Source of the DNA: Pseudomonas sp. 10-1B
GTDB lineage: Bacteria > Pseudomonadota > Gammaproteobacteria > Pseudomonadales > Pseudomonadaceae
Assembly (NCBI RefSeq): GCF_000935045.1
Contig: NZ_JYKS01000014.1
Coordinates: 1 to 64,000 of the forward strand
Direction of reading: 5' to 3'
DNA length: 64,000 bases
Positions 15,033 through 25,416 of this stretch are shown in pieces. The position numbers and the translations under genes were made by a program. The notes under the pieces are model-generated. The model was given only the letters and a program-made list of their open reading frames with translations, had not been told where the DNA came from and ran no database searches. Within the stretch, counting starts at the first letter, position 1, and each line of letters begins with the position of its first letter.

Positions 15033-16679
15033 ATGCAGTCCGCCTATACCGTCCTCATCCTGCTGACACTGGTCAGCGTGTCGAAGCTGGTCGGCCGCAT
15101 GATTCCGCTACCCTTGCCGCTGGTGCAGATTGCCGCTGGCGCCTTGCTGGCGTGGCCGACGCTGGGCCTGCATGTGGCCCTGGACCCCGAGTTGTTCCTG
15201 TTCCTGTTCCTGCCACCTTTGCTGTTCGCCGATGGCTGGCGTATCCCCAAGCGTGAGCTGTGGCGCATCCGTGGGCCGGTGGTGGCACTGGCCGTGGGCC
15301 TGGTGCTGTTCACCGTGGTCGGTGCTGGTTACTTCATTCACTGGCTGCTGCCGAGCATCCCGCTGCCGGTGGCTTTCGCCCTGGCCGCGGTATTGTCGCC
15401 GACGGACGCCGTAGCCGTTTCGGCCATTACCCAGGACCGCCTGCCCACCCCGCTGATGCACATACTGCAGGGCGAGGCCCTGATGAACGACGCGTCAGGC
15501 CTGGTGACCTTCAAGTTCGCCCTGGCAGCAGCGATCACCGGCGTGTTCTCGCTGACCGACGCAAGCTTGAGCTTCGTCCTGGTCGCCCTCGGCGGCCTCG
15601 CGGTGGGCGTGGCCCTGAGCTGGTTGATCGGTCGCCTGCGCATGTGGATGATCACCCGGGGCTGGGACGATCCAGCCACCCATGTGGTGTTCATGTTGCT
15701 GCTGCCGTTTGCGGCTTATGTGCTGGCCGAGCGCCTGGGCGTTTCGGGCATTCTCTCGGCGGTGGCGGCCGGCATGATGCAGAGCTGGCTCGACCTGTTG
15801 CCACGGCAGACCAGTACCCGCTTGCTCAACCGCAGCGTCTGGTCGCTGCTGGAATTTGCCTTCAATGGCCTGATCTTCCTGCTGCTGGGGCTGCAACTGC
15901 CCGACATCATCAAAGCGGTGGTCAGCCACGAAGCCACGGTCTGGCCGACCCTGGCCTGGCGCTGCCTGGATGTGCTGGCGATCTTTGCCGTGCTGATCTT
16001 GCTGCGGTTCATCTGGGTGCAGAGCATCTGGCGCTCGAGCGCTATGGTACGCCGCTGGCGCGGCAAGCCGGCGCTGGTGCTGATGCCCACGGCGCGTTCC
16101 TGCTGGCTGCTGACCCTGGGCGGGGTGCGCGGTGCGGTGACCCTGGCCGGTGTGATGTCGGTGCCCTTGCTGCTGGGGGCGGGCAATGCCTTCCCGGAGC
16201 GTGACCTGCTGATTTTCATCGCGGCCGGGGTGATCCTGTTGTCGTTGATCGGTGCCTGTATCGCCTTGCCGCTGTTATTGCGTGGGGTGACCAAAAGCCC
16301 GGACGAGCGTTTGCAGCAGGAGGTGCAGGAAGCCTGGCGGCGCACGGCAGAGGCGGCGATCCATGCCCTGGAGGCAGAGGAAGTGGTCGACAGCAATGCC
16401 CCGCAGGATGCCGCGCAGGCGGCCATGGCGACCGAACTGAAGGCGCGCTTGATGGCGGAATACCGGGATGAGCTGGACAGCTATAACGACACTGCCGAAG
16501 CCAAGGCCCTGGCCGAGCAGATGGACTTGCTGGAGCGGCGTTTGCGCGTGCGTGCGCTAAAGGCCCAGCGGCTGGAGCTGTACAGCCTGCATCGCCAGCA
16601 CCTGGTGGGGGATGAGGTGGTGCGGCAGGTGCTGGGGGAGCTGGATATGAGTGAGGCGAACCTGGGGCAAGTCAAGTAG
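15033..16679 (+). CDS. CPA1-family Na+/H+ antiporter
   Basis: The 548-residue inner-membrane protein should exchange Na+ (or K+) for H+. About 12 hydrophobic segments cover residues 1-420. Key motifs are the paired-acid region SPTDAVAVSAI (about 128-138), GEALMNDASGLV (about 150-161) and GGVRGAVTLAGVMSVPL (about 365-381), typical of NhaP/YjcE-type CPA1 antiporters. A hydrophilic, partly helical cytoplasmic tail of about 120 residues follows. The ATG at 15033 is chosen because AAGGA lies 11 bases upstream and the product begins at the first membrane segment. Ion preference cannot be told from sequence. Confidence 0.9.
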   Translation: MQSAYTVLILLTLVSVSKLVGRMIPLPLPLVQIAAGALLAWPTLGLHVALDPELFLFLFLPPLLFADGWRIPKRELWRIRGPVVALAVGLVLFTVVGAGYFIHWLLPSIPLPVAFALAAVLSPTDAVAVSAITQDRLPTPLMHILQGEALMNDASGLVTFKFALAAAITGVFSLTDASLSFVLVALGGLAVGVALSWLIGRLRMWMITRGWDDPATHVVFMLLLPFAAYVLAERLGVSGILSAVAAGMMQSWLDLLPRQTSTRLLNRSVWSLLEFAFNGLIFLLLGLQLPDIIKAVVSHEATVWPTLAWRCLDVLAIFAVLILLRFIWVQSIWRSSAMVRRWRGKPALVLMPTARSCWLLTLGGVRGAVTLAGVMSVPLLLGAGNAFPERDLLIFIAAGVILLSLIGACIALPLLLRGVTKSPDERLQQEVQEAWRRTAEAAIHALEAEEVVDSNAPQDAAQAAMATELKARLMAEYRDELDSYNDTAEAKALAEQMDLLERRLRVRALKAQRLELYSLHRQHLVGDEVVRQVLGELDMSEANLGQVK

Positions 16680-16686
16680 ATTGCAG

Positions 16687-16915
16687 GGGGCTGCTTTGCA
16701 GCCCTTTCGCCGGCAAGCCAGCTCCCACAGGGATCGCATCAGGGCTTGAGACCTATGTGGTCGAGGTGGAAGCAACTGTCTTGCTCAACGATTGGGGCCG
16801 CTTTGCGGCCCATCGCCGGCAAGCCGGGCTCCCACAGGAGCAGTGCAGACCTCAAGCTTTTCGCGGTCCCTGTGGGAGCTGGCTTGCCGGCGAAAGGGGC
16901 GCAAAGCGCCCCCAG
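16687..16915. repeat. Cluster of three REP elements
   Basis: Three REP units of the GCCGGCAAGCCAGCTCCCAC family fill the gap between the antiporter gene and dapC: at about 16687-16731, 16795-16838 and 16868-16915. The first two share one orientation and the third is inverted. Each carries a GC-rich palindromic flank (GGGGCTGCTTTGCAGCCC, GGGGCCGCTTTGCGGCCC, GGGGCGCAAAGCGCCCC). The second has the variant core AAGCCGGGCT. Confidence 0.85.
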
Positions 16916-16921
16916 ATCCAG

Positions 16922-18118
16922 TCAGCGGTTCTGCAGGAATGCGCGAATCCGCTCCGCCGCCTCGATGCACTCGGCCAGCGGTGCAACCAGTGCCATGCGC
17001 ACGCGCCCGGCACCAGGGTTGACTCCATCCACCTCCCGCGACAGGTACGAGCCCGGTACCACCGTCACATGTTGGGCCTCGAACAGGTCACGGGTGAATT
17101 CGGCATCGTCACCCGGTACTTTGGCCCACAGGTAGAAGCTGCCGTCCGGGCGTTGCACGTCCAGCACTGGCTGCAGGATGTCCAGCACGGCATCGTACTT
17201 GGCGCGGTACTGGTCACGGTTCTCGCGCACATGCGCCTCGTCTTGCCAGGCAGCGATGCTGGCCAGCTGGGTTTGTACCGGCATGGCGCAGCCGTGGTAG
17301 GTGCGGTACAGCAGGAACGGCTTGATGATCGCCGCGTCACCAGCCACGAAGCCCGAACGCAGGCCCGGCAGGTTGGAACGTTTGGACAGGCTGTGGAACA
17401 CCACGCAGCGCGCGAAATCGCTGCGGCCCAGTTCGGCGCAGGCGCTCAGCAGGCCCGATGGCGGCGCGTCTTCGTCGAAGTACAGCTCGCTGTAGCACTC
17501 GTCGGCAGCGATCACGAAGTCATGCTCGTCAGCCAGGGCAATCAGCTTCTTCAGGGTGTCCATCGGCACCAGGGCACCGGTGGGGTTGCCCGGCGAGCAC
17601 AGGAACAAAATCTGGCAACGCTGCCACACTTCGGCCGGCACGGCGTCGAAGTCGGGGTTGAAGCCGTTGCTTTCCAGGCACGGCAGGTAGTGCGGGGTAG
17701 CACCGGCCAGCAGGGCTGCGCCTTCATAGATCTGGTAGAACGGGTTGGGGCTGACCACCAGGCCGTCATCGGCGCGGTTGACCACGGCCTGGGTGAAGGC
17801 GAACAGCGCTTCACGGGTGCCGTTGACCGGCAGGATGTGCCGCTCGGCGTCCAGCCAGCCGGCCGGCACACCGAAACGCCGCTCACACCACTGGCCGATG
17901 GCCTGGCGCAGGGCCGGCAGGCCGATGGTGCTGGGGTACACCGCCAGCTTGTCGAGGTTGTCAGCCATGGCCTGGGCGACGAACGCCGGCGATGCGTGCT
18001 TCGGCTCACCGATCGACAGGGCGATGGCGCGCTTGTCCGCCGCAGGCGCAACGCTGCCCAGCAGGGCGCGGAGTTTCTCGAACGGGTAGGGCTGAAGCTG
18101 GGTCAAGGCATGGTTCAT
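16922..18118 (-). CDS. dapC: Succinyldiaminopimelate transaminase DapC
   Basis: DapC is the PLP aminotransferase forming N-succinyl-LL-diaminopimelate. The start at 18118 gives 398 residues (MNHALTQLQPYPFEKL). Class-I aminotransferase landmarks are SPGNPTG at 175-181, ADECYSELYF at about 205-214, the PLP lysine Lys246 in HSLSKRSNLPGLRSG, and the later GSYLSRE near the C-terminus. It lies 29 bases downstream of glnD in a map-glnD-dapC series. In E. coli map-glnD is followed by dapD, so here a different pathway gene holds that place. Confidence 0.92.
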   Translation of the reverse strand: MNHALTQLQPYPFEKLRALLGSVAPAADKRAIALSIGEPKHASPAFVAQAMADNLDKLAVYPSTIGLPALRQAIGQWCERRFGVPAGWLDAERHILPVNGTREALFAFTQAVVNRADDGLVVSPNPFYQIYEGAALLAGATPHYLPCLESNGFNPDFDAVPAEVWQRCQILFLCSPGNPTGALVPMDTLKKLIALADEHDFVIAADECYSELYFDEDAPPSGLLSACAELGRSDFARCVVFHSLSKRSNLPGLRSGFVAGDAAIIKPFLLYRTYHGCAMPVQTQLASIAAWQDEAHVRENRDQYRAKYDAVLDILQPVLDVQRPDGSFYLWAKVPGDDAEFTRDLFEAQHVTVVPGSYLSREVDGVNPGAGRVRMALVAPLAECIEAAERIRAFLQNR

Positions 18119-18147
18119 CGGCGCAAGTCTCGTCAATCGTCTAGTCG

Positions 18148-20850
18148 TTAAAAGGTCACGCGGGTAGGGCTGGCATCGCTGGCCTGGCCGGCTTGCAGCT
18201 GCTGGATGATGGCCTCCTGCAGGCGGCTGCACAGCTGCGGGTCGGACAGCGGCTGGTTGTCGGCATCGGTGATGAAGAACACGTCCTCGACCCGCTCGCC
18301 GAGGGTGGCGATCTTGGCGTTCTGCAGCGACAGGTCGAACTCCAGGAAGATCCGCCCCAGCCGGGCCAGCAGGCCGGGGCGGTCGGGCGCGGTGATTTCG
18401 AGGATGGTCACCGGCCGCTGGGCATCGTTGAGGATGGTCACCTGCGGCGGGAAGTCGAAGTGCTTGAGCTGGCGCGGCACCCGGCGCTGGATGATGGTCG
18501 GGTAATCCTCTGGGTTGCGCAGGGCCTCGGTCAGGCCGTCGCGAATCTGCTTGACCCGCTGCGGGTTGTCGCCGATCGAGCCGCCGTCGTTGTCCAGCAC
18601 GATGTAGGTGTCGAGGGTGAACTGGCTGCTCGAGGTGATGATCCGGGCATCATGGATATTCAGGTTCAGCTGCGACATGGCCGCCACCGTCACGGCGAAG
18701 AAGTCATGCTGGTCGGGGGCGTAGATGAAGATCTGCGTGCCACCCTCGAACTCGCGCTGGGTGGTTTCCTTGATCAGCACCAGTGGCCCGCCATCGGCAG
18801 GCTGCTGCAGGATCGCGTCACTGTGCCAGGCCACGTCGGCGGCGGTGTGCTTGAGGAAATAGTCATCGCCCAACTGCGACCACAACTGCTCGACGTCGTC
18901 CGGGTCGGTGCCCTCGCGCACGAGGATGTCCAGCGCCGCGGACTGGGTCTGGCGAATCTGCTCTTCGCGGTCCAGCGGGTTTTCCAGGCCCCGGCGCAGG
19001 GCACGCTTGGTCTCGCTGTACAGCTGGCGCAGCAGGCTGGCCCGCCACGAGTTCCACAGGCTGGGGTTGGTGGCGTTGATGTCGGCCACGGTCAGCACGT
19101 ACAGGTAGTCCAGGCGCGTTTCGTCGCCTACGTGCAGGGCAAAATCGTTGATCACCTGCGGGTCGGACAGGTCCTTGCGCTGGGCGGTGGTCGACATCAC
19201 CAAGTGGTTCTGCACCAGCCAGACAATCAGCCGGCTGTCCCAGGCCGGCAGTTGGTGGCGTTCGCAGAACTTCTGCGCATCCACCGCGCCCAGCTCGGAA
19301 TGGTCGCCCTGGCGGCCCTTGCCGATATCGTGGTACAGGCCGGCCAGGTAGATCAGCTCGGGCTTGGGCAGGCGCCCCATGAGCTTGCTGGCCAGCGGGA
19401 ATTTCTCCGACACCGGCGTGTACTGCAGCTTGCGCAGGTGCTTGATGAGGTTGAGGGTGTGCGCGTCGACCGTATAGATGTGGAACAGGTCGTGCTGCAT
19501 CTGCCCGACGATCAGGCCGAACTCCGGCAGGTAGCGGCCAAGGATGCCGTAGCGGTTCATCCGCCGCAGGTTGCGGTGGATGCCGATTTCGCACTTGAAC
19601 AGCTCGATGAACAGGCTGGTATTACGGATATCGGTGCGGAAGGTGTCGTCGATCAGGTGCCGATGCTCGCGCAGCAGGCGCACGGTGTCGGCGCGCACAC
19701 CCTTGATCTCGGGGTGCTGGGCCATCAGCACGAAGATTTCCAGCATGGCGAACGGCGTGCGCTTGAACACGTTCGGGTTGGCGGCTTCTATATAGCCGTC
19801 ATGCAGGCGGAAGCGCGCATTCAGCGGTTGGGTGGTACCGCTGTCATCGTCGGCGAGGATGACCTCCTCGAAATGCTGGATGATCAGGTCGCACAACTGG
19901 CTGATGCTCATCACCACCCGGTAGTACTGCTGCATGAACTGCTCGATCGCCCGCTTGGGGTTATCGTCGCTGTAGCCCAGTAGCGCGGCGATACTGCGCT
20001 GGTGGTCGAACAGCAGGCGGTCCTCGGCGCGCCCGGCCAGCATGTGCAGGGCGTAGCGTACCTTCCACAGGAAGTCCTGGGACGAGGCCAGCAGCTCGTT
20101 CTCGCTCTCCAGCAAGAAGCCCTCGCCGGCCAGCGCGTGCAGGTTGAGGGTGCCGTACTGGCGGCGGGCCACCCACAGTACCGTCTGGATGTCACGCAGG
20201 CCACCGGGCGAGCCCTTGACGTTGGGTTCGAGGTTGTACTCGGTGTCGTTGTACTTGTGGTGGCGGGCCTTGAGCTCGGCGCGCTTGGCCAGGAAGAACT
20301 CCTTGCTCGGCCACATGTGCGCGGTGCTGGTCACCTCCAGCATGCGCTGGCGCAGGGGCTCGGGGCCGGCAATGGTGCGGCTTTCCATCAGGTTGGTGAT
20401 CACCGTCAGGTCGGCGCGGGCCTGTTCGGCGCACTCGTCGACGGTACGCACGCTCTGGCCCACTTCCAGGCCAATGTCCCACAGCAGGGTGAGGAAGCGC
20501 TCGATGGCGTCGCGGTACTGCTCGTGCTCGGCGGCGCCCAGCAGGATCAGCAGGTCGATGTCCGAGTGCGGGTGCAGTTCGCCGCGCCCGTAACCGCCCA
20601 CCGCGACCAGGGCGATGCCGCTGTGGTCGCCCCAGCTGAACTGGTTCCAGGCCTGCTGCAGGATGTTGTCGACGAGCCAGGCGCGGGCTTCGATCAGCGG
20701 GCGGATTTCGCCACCCGCGCGGAAACGCTTGTCGAGCACCTCGCCGGCCTGGCGGATGGCTTTCTTGAAGGCGGCGATGGGGCTCGCCTTGAGGGCCAGT
20801 TCCGCCTGGAACTGGCCGCGGTCGAACAGCTCGGGGTCCACCTGGGGCAT
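18148..20850 (-). CDS. glnD: Bifunctional PII uridylyltransferase/uridylyl-removing enzyme GlnD
   Basis: GlnD senses glutamine and uridylylates or deuridylylates PII, setting nitrogen control. The 900-residue protein has the nucleotidyltransferase signature [18 protein letters not shown] (84-102, Asp97 and Asp99). An HD hydrolase domain has [18 protein letters not shown] (about 510-530), and two C-terminal ACT domains are at about 705-790 and 815-890. Length is normal. It lies 41 bases downstream of map. Confidence 0.96.
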   Translation of the reverse strand: MPQVDPELFDRGQFQAELALKASPIAAFKKAIRQAGEVLDKRFRAGGEIRPLIEARAWLVDNILQQAWNQFSWGDHSGIALVAVGGYGRGELHPHSDIDLLILLGAAEHEQYRDAIERFLTLLWDIGLEVGQSVRTVDECAEQARADLTVITNLMESRTIAGPEPLRQRMLEVTSTAHMWPSKEFFLAKRAELKARHHKYNDTEYNLEPNVKGSPGGLRDIQTVLWVARRQYGTLNLHALAGEGFLLESENELLASSQDFLWKVRYALHMLAGRAEDRLLFDHQRSIAALLGYSDDNPKRAIEQFMQQYYRVVMSISQLCDLIIQHFEEVILADDDSGTTQPLNARFRLHDGYIEAANPNVFKRTPFAMLEIFVLMAQHPEIKGVRADTVRLLREHRHLIDDTFRTDIRNTSLFIELFKCEIGIHRNLRRMNRYGILGRYLPEFGLIVGQMQHDLFHIYTVDAHTLNLIKHLRKLQYTPVSEKFPLASKLMGRLPKPELIYLAGLYHDIGKGRQGDHSELGAVDAQKFCERHQLPAWDSRLIVWLVQNHLVMSTTAQRKDLSDPQVINDFALHVGDETRLDYLYVLTVADINATNPSLWNSWRASLLRQLYSETKRALRRGLENPLDREEQIRQTQSAALDILVREGTDPDDVEQLWSQLGDDYFLKHTAADVAWHSDAILQQPADGGPLVLIKETTQREFEGGTQIFIYAPDQHDFFAVTVAAMSQLNLNIHDARIITSSSQFTLDTYIVLDNDGGSIGDNPQRVKQIRDGLTEALRNPEDYPTIIQRRVPRQLKHFDFPPQVTILNDAQRPVTILEITAPDRPGLLARLGRIFLEFDLSLQNAKIATLGERVEDVFFITDADNQPLSDPQLCSRLQEAIIQQLQAGQASDASPTRVTF

Positions 20851-20891
20851 CGCGTCACGTTCCTGTCGAGGGGTGGCCTATCGGAGTGCGG

Positions 20892-21674
20892 TCAGGCCGA
20901 GGTGCGCGGGATGGTGTCGTCCTTGCGCAGGGTGAAGATCTCGTAGCCGGTCGCGGTCACCACCAGGGTGTGTTCCCACTGGGCCGAGAGCTTGCGGTCC
21001 TTGGTGATGGCGGTCCAGCCGTCGCCCAGCACCTTGGTGTCGGCCTTGCCCTGGTTGATCATCGGCTCGATGGTGAAGGTCATGCCTTCCTTCAGCTCCA
21101 TGCCGGTGCCGGCACGGCCGTAGTGGAGGATCTGCGGTTCTTCGTGGAACACCTTGCCGATGCCATGGCCGCAGAACTCGCGCACCACCGAGAAGCCGTT
21201 CTTTTCCGCGTGCTTCTGGATCACTTCGCCGATGTCGCCCAGGCGGCAGCCCGGCTTGACCAGCTCGATGGCCTTGTACATGCACTCCTGGGTGACCCTG
21301 GACAGGCGCTCGGCCCACACCGGCACCGTGCCAACGTGGAACATGCGGCTGGTGTCGCCGTGGTAGCCATCCTTGATCACGGTGATGTCGATGTTCAGCG
21401 TGTCACCATCCTTGAGCGGCTTGTCGTTGGGGATGCCGTGGCAGACGACATGGTTGATCGAGGTGCAGATCGACTTCGGGTAGCCCTTGTAGTTGAGCGG
21501 CGCCGGGATGGCCTGCTGGACGTTGACGATATAGTCGTGGCACAGGCGGTCGAGCTCTTCGGTGGTGACGCCGGGCTTGACGTATTCTTCGATCATTTCC
21601 AGCACGTCGGCGGCCAGGCGGCCAGCGATGCGCATCTTTTCGATGTCTTCTGCGGTCTTGATGGTGACGGTCAT
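20892..21674 (-). CDS. map: Methionine aminopeptidase, type I
   Basis: Map removes the initiator methionine from nascent proteins. The 260-residue protein has the pita-bread metal ligands in order: NIDITVIKDGYHGDTSRMF (two Asp), GHGIGKVFHEEP (His), TIEPM (Glu) and a C-terminal Glu in HTLVVTATGYEI context. It heads the map-glnD-dapC series and diverges from rpsB across a REP pair, as in many gammaproteobacteria. Confidence 0.96.
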   Translation of the reverse strand: MTVTIKTAEDIEKMRIAGRLAADVLEMIEEYVKPGVTTEELDRLCHDYIVNVQQAIPAPLNYKGYPKSICTSINHVVCHGIPNDKPLKDGDTLNIDITVIKDGYHGDTSRMFHVGTVPVWAERLSRVTQECMYKAIELVKPGCRLGDIGEVIQKHAEKNGFSVVREFCGHGIGKVFHEEPQILHYGRAGTGMELKEGMTFTIEPMINQGKADTKVLGDGWTAITKDRKLSAQWEHTLVVTATGYEIFTLRKDDTIPRTSA

Positions 21675-21773
21675 TACAGGCTCTCTACGGCGCCGTACAC
21701 GGCGCGAACAAACGGGAAAGGCCGGATTCTAGCAGAGCAGGGCGCCGATCGGTCGGGATACCGATGGAGAATT

Positions 21774-21873
21774 GGGGCTGCTGTGCAGCCCATCGCAGGC
21801 AAGCCAGCTCCCACAGGAATCGCGTTACCCTTGTGGGAGCTGGCTTGCCTGCGATGGGGCGCGCAGCGGCCCC
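21774..21873. repeat. REP inverted pair
   Basis: Converging REP units with the variant core GCAGGCAAGCCAGCTCCCACAG and its complement, bounded by GGGGCTGCTGTGCAGCCC and GGGGCGCGCAGCGGCCCC palindromes, lie between the divergent map and rpsB genes. Confidence 0.85.
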
Positions 21874-21986
21874 AGTTACCCTGAATGCTGCTTTCTACAG
21901 GGGCATTCTGGCCTGTTTGGCGGGGTGCTGCAAAAACCGCTGACGGACGCAACAGTATCCGGGTTCCGTTCGGCCGCGGTCTGTGG

Positions 21987-22134
21987 TATAAAATGCGCCG
22001 CTTTCGGGGACTACCCCGTCAGCACTTAACCCACACACGTGTCGACACGATGACCTGGGTGCCCCGAGTTGCAGAATTCGCGGGTTGGTCATTGGGATAC
22101 GTGGAGGCCCAACCCGACTTATCAAGGAACTATC
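21987..22134 (+). promoter_or_regulatory. rpsB promoter and long S2 leader
   Basis: A TATAAA -10 element (21987-21992; TATAAAAT overall) is followed by GCGCCGCTTTCGGGG. Transcription from about 22000 would give a leader of about 135 bases before rpsB. The leader holds paired GC-rich steps, including GGGTTGG at 22082 against CCAACCC at 22109. Gammaproteobacterial rpsB leaders are known to bind S2 for feedback control; its presence here is inferred from the leader length and these steps. Confidence 0.5.
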
Positions 22135-22872
22135 ATGTCCCAAGTCAACATGCGCGATATGCTGAAGGCCGGTGTGCACTTCGGCCACCAGACCCGTTAC
22201 TGGAACCCGAAAATGGGCAAGTACATTTTCGGTGCGCGTAACAAGATTCACATCGTCAACCTGGAAAAAACCCTGCCGATGTTCAACGACGCTCTGTCGT
22301 TCGTAGAGCGCCTGGCCCAGGGCAAGAACAAGATCCTGTTCGTCGGCACCAAGCGTTCCGCCGGCAAGATCGTCGCCGAGCAAGCTGCTCGTTGCGGTTC
22401 GCCGTACGTTGACCACCGTTGGTTGGGCGGCATGCTGACCAACTACAAGACCATCCGCGCTTCGATCAAGCGTCTGCGCGACCTGGAAACCCAGGCCGAA
22501 GACGGCACTTTCGCCAAGCTGACCAAGAAAGAAGCCCTGATGCGCTCCCGCGACCTGGAAAAACTGGATCGCAGCCTGGGCGGTATCAAGGACATGGGCG
22601 GTCTGCCTGACGCTCTGTTCGTCATCGACGTTGATCACGAGCGCATCGCGATCACCGAAGCCAACAAGCTGGGCATCCCGGTTATCGGCGTTGTCGATAC
22701 CAACAGCAGCCCGGAAGGTGTTGACTACATCATCCCAGGTAACGATGACGCCATCCGCGCTATCGAGCTGTACATGACTTCGATGGCTGACGCAGTCATC
22801 CGCGGCCGCAACAACGTTGCCGGCGGCACCGAAGTTTACGCTGAAGAAGCGGCTGCACCTGCTGCCGAGTAA
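22135..22872 (+). CDS. rpsB: 30S ribosomal protein S2
   Basis: S2 is a late-assembling 30S protein needed to bind S1. The ATG at 22135, after AAGGA, gives the standard [19 protein letters not shown] start and 245 residues. [26 protein letters not shown] and the [19 protein letters not shown] block are diagnostic. Codon choice is strongly biased, as in highly expressed genes. It is separated from tsf by a strong terminator. Confidence 0.98.
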
Positions 22873-22897
22873 TTAGACGCTAGCGTCGACTTGGCAC

Positions 22898-22926
22898 GCA
22901 AAAAGGGGGCTCTGCCCCCTTTTTGC
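22898..22926 (+). terminator. Rho-independent terminator between rpsB and tsf
   Basis: A perfect 13-bp stem (GCAAAAAGGGGGC paired with its complement) with a 3-base TCT loop contains its own T5 run on the 3' arm. It is symmetrical and could act on either strand. It probably lowers readthrough so that rpsB and tsf are expressed at different levels. Confidence 0.85.
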
Positions 22927-23058
22927 CACCTTGAAATCCTGCTGTCAGCATTGGCCCCGCATCATGGGCCCGCTGAAATGAAAGCGGCGGATTTGCAGAA
23001 TTGAACGCCCGTGAGCAACGGGTGGAATGGTTGAAAAACTTTCCAAGAGGATTTTGAA

Positions 23059-23922
23059 ATGGCAGCAATTACTGCAGCGCTGGTCAAAGAACTGCGCGAG
23101 CGTACCGGCGAAGGCATGATGGATTGCAAGAAGGCCCTGGAAAAGGCCGGCGGCGACATCGAGAAAGCCATTGACGACATGCGTGCCTCGGGCGCCATCA
23201 AGGCCGCCAAAAAGGCTGGCAACGTCGCTGCTGAAGGCGCTATCGCGGTCAAGACCGACGGTAAATCCGCCGTCCTGCTGGAAGTGAACTCGCAGACCGA
23301 CTTCCTGGCCCTGCAAGACGACTTCAAGAACTTCGTTGCTGAAAGCCTCGAAGAAGCCTTCGCCCAGAAGCTGACCGACGCTGCTCCGCTGATCGCCTCG
23401 CGTGAAGCGGCTCGTGAAGCCCTGGTCGCCAAGTGCGGCGAGAACGTCAACATCCGTCGCCTGGTGCGCGTTGAAGGTGACGTTGTCGGTGCCTACCTGC
23501 ACGGCAACAAGATCGGCGCAGCCGTTGTCCTGAAAGGCGGCGACGTCGAGCTGGCCAAGAACATCGCCATGCACGTTGCAGCTTCGAACCCGGAATTCCT
23601 GGATTCGTCGGAAATCTCCGCCGAGGCCATCGAGCGCGAGAAGGGTGTCTTCCTGCAGCTGAACGCCGACAAGATCGCCGGCAAGCCGGAAAACATCGTC
23701 GAGAACATGATCAACGGCCGTATCACCAAGTTCAAGGCCGAGGCTTCGCTGAAAGAGCAAGCTTTCGTCATGAACCCGGAAGTCAAGGTTGGCGAGCTGG
23801 CCAAGAAAGCCGGTGCTGAAATCGTTTCCTTCACCTACTTCAAGGTCGGCGAAGGCATCGAGAAGCCAGTCGACAACTTCGCTGAAGAAGTTGCCGCTCA
23901 GGTAGCTGCTGCCAAGCAGTAA
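23059..23922 (+). CDS. tsf: Translation elongation factor Ts
   Basis: EF-Ts recycles GDP from EF-Tu. The 287-residue protein has the N-terminal UBA-like ALVKELRERTGEGMMDCKKAL and the core TDFLA contact (residues about 80-84). The coiled-coil and C-terminal regions follow, ending EEVAAQVAAAKQ. The ATG is preceded by AAGAGGA. Codon bias is strong. Confidence 0.98.
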   Translation: MAAITAALVKELRERTGEGMMDCKKALEKAGGDIEKAIDDMRASGAIKAAKKAGNVAAEGAIAVKTDGKSAVLLEVNSQTDFLALQDDFKNFVAESLEEAFAQKLTDAAPLIASREAAREALVAKCGENVNIRRLVRVEGDVVGAYLHGNKIGAAVVLKGGDVELAKNIAMHVAASNPEFLDSSEISAEAIEREKGVFLQLNADKIAGKPENIVENMINGRITKFKAEASLKEQAFVMNPEVKVGELAKKAGAEIVSFTYFKVGEGIEKPVDNFAEEVAAQVAAAKQ

Positions 23923-23944
23923 GACAGCCCCGTCTGTCGCCCCG

Positions 23945-23978
23945 AAGAGGCTGCCCGCTCACGCGCGCAGCCTCTTTG
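23945..23978 (+). terminator. Rho-independent terminator after tsf
   Basis: AAGAGGCTGC and GCAGCCTCTT form a perfect 10-bp stem with a 12-base loop, followed by TGTC. The T tract is short. Confidence 0.75.
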
Positions 23979-24103
23979 TCAAAACGGAGAGGGGTTTATC
24001 CGACCGCTTCTTCGCTGGCGCCGAAACGGTGCCACGCTACAGTTAGCAGGCTGTAAACAGCCCGCACGAATTTTCTAAAAGTACGCCGCAGGAGAGACTC
24101 GCA

Positions 24104-24847
24104 ATGGCTCAGCAGGTGAGTGGTCGCCAACCTCGCTATAAACGCATTTTGCTCAAACTTAGCGGCGAGGCCCTGATGGGCTCGGAAGACTTCGGGATCG
24201 ACCCGAAGGTGCTGGATCGCATGGCCCTTGAAGTTGGCCAGTTGGTAGGGATCGGGGTCCAGGTAGGCCTGGTGATCGGTGGGGGCAACCTGTTCCGCGG
24301 CGCCGCGCTCAGTGCCGCTGGCATGGACCGCGTCACCGGTGACCACATGGGCATGCTGGCCACCGTGATGAACGGCCTGGCCATGCGCGATGCACTGGAG
24401 CGCTCGAACATCCCGGCCCTGGTCATGTCGGCCATTTCCATGGTCGGTGTCACCGATCATTACGATCGTCGCAAAGCTATTCGCCACCTCAACTCCGGGG
24501 ATGTGGTAATTTTCTCCGCCGGTACCGGCAACCCGTTCTTCACCACCGACTCCGCGGCCTGCCTGCGCAGCATCGAAATCGATGCCGACGTGGTGCTGAA
24601 GGCGACCAAGGTCGATGGTGTGTACACTGCCGATCCATTCAAGGACCCGCACGCCGAGAAATTCGATCACCTGACCTACGATGAGGTCCTGGATCGCAAG
24701 CTGGGTGTGATGGACCTGACCGCAATCTGCCTGTGCCGTGACCACAAGATGCCATTGCGGGTATTCAACATGAACAAGCCTGGCGCCCTGCTGAACATCG
24801 TGGTGGGTGGCGCTGAAGGTACTCTGATCGAGGAAGGCCAAGCATGA
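24104..24847 (+). CDS. pyrH: UMP kinase PyrH
   Basis: PyrH phosphorylates UMP to UDP with ATP. The 247-residue amino-acid-kinase-fold protein has [13 protein letters not shown] (phosphate loop), [23 protein letters not shown] and the [12 protein letters not shown] nucleotide contacts. GGAG precedes the ATG. Its last codons overlap frr (ATGA). Confidence 0.97.
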   Translation: MAQQVSGRQPRYKRILLKLSGEALMGSEDFGIDPKVLDRMALEVGQLVGIGVQVGLVIGGGNLFRGAALSAAGMDRVTGDHMGMLATVMNGLAMRDALERSNIPALVMSAISMVGVTDHYDRRKAIRHLNSGDVVIFSAGTGNPFFTTDSAACLRSIEIDADVVLKATKVDGVYTADPFKDPHAEKFDHLTYDEVLDRKLGVMDLTAICLCRDHKMPLRVFNMNKPGALLNIVVGGAEGTLIEEGQA

Positions 24848-25401
24848 TCAACGACATCAAGAAAGACGCGCAGGAGCGCATGGGCAAGTCCATCGAAGCC
24901 CTGGCCCGCAACCTGGCGGCAATTCGTACCGGTCGCGCCCACCCAAGCATCCTGGACAGCGTCAAGGTTCCGGCCTGGGGTAGCGAAATGCCGCTGAACC
25001 AGGTGGCCGCGATCACCGTCGAAGATGCCCGCACCCTGAAGATCGTCGCTCACGACAAGAACCTCAGCGCAGCCATCGAGAAGGCCATTCTCACCTCCGA
25101 CCTGGGCCTGAACCCGTCCAGCGCCGGTACTACCATCCGTGTACCGATGCCGGCCCTGACCGAGGAAACCCGCAAGGGCTACACCAAGCAGGCCAGCGGC
25201 GTTGCCGAGGATGCCAAGGTGGCCGTGCGCAACGTGCGTCGCGACGCCCTGGCCGACCTGAAGAAGCTGACCAAGGACAAGGAAATCAGCGAAGACGAAG
25301 AACGTCGTGCCGCTGACGAGATCCAGAAGCTGACCGACAAGTACGTCGCTGAAGTCGATGCTGCCTTCAAAGCCAAGGAAAAGGACCTGATGGCCGTCTA
25401 A
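24844..25401 (+). CDS. frr: Ribosome recycling factor
   Basis: RRF splits post-termination ribosomes with EF-G. The 185-residue length is standard. [18 protein letters not shown] and the later [15 protein letters not shown] helix are characteristic. It overlaps pyrH by four bases and is followed after 15 bases by uppS. Confidence 0.97.
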   Translation: MINDIKKDAQERMGKSIEALARNLAAIRTGRAHPSILDSVKVPAWGSEMPLNQVAAITVEDARTLKIVAHDKNLSAAIEKAILTSDLGLNPSSAGTTIRVPMPALTEETRKGYTKQASGVAEDAKVAVRNVRRDALADLKKLTKDKEISEDEERRAADEIQKLTDKYVAEVDAAFKAKEKDLMAV

Positions 25402-25416
25402 GGCCGGGGTTTTTTA

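Noticed and set aside
14293..15066. 257-codon frame crossing the palindrome upstream of the antiporter
   Set aside because: It runs through REP sequence and into the antiporter start; the composition is not protein-like and the same peptide pieces recur wherever REPs are translated.
16687..16915. Repeated palindromes resembling a small CRISPR array
   Set aside because: Units are inverted and direct REP elements with irregular spacing; there are no uniform spacers and no cas genes nearby.
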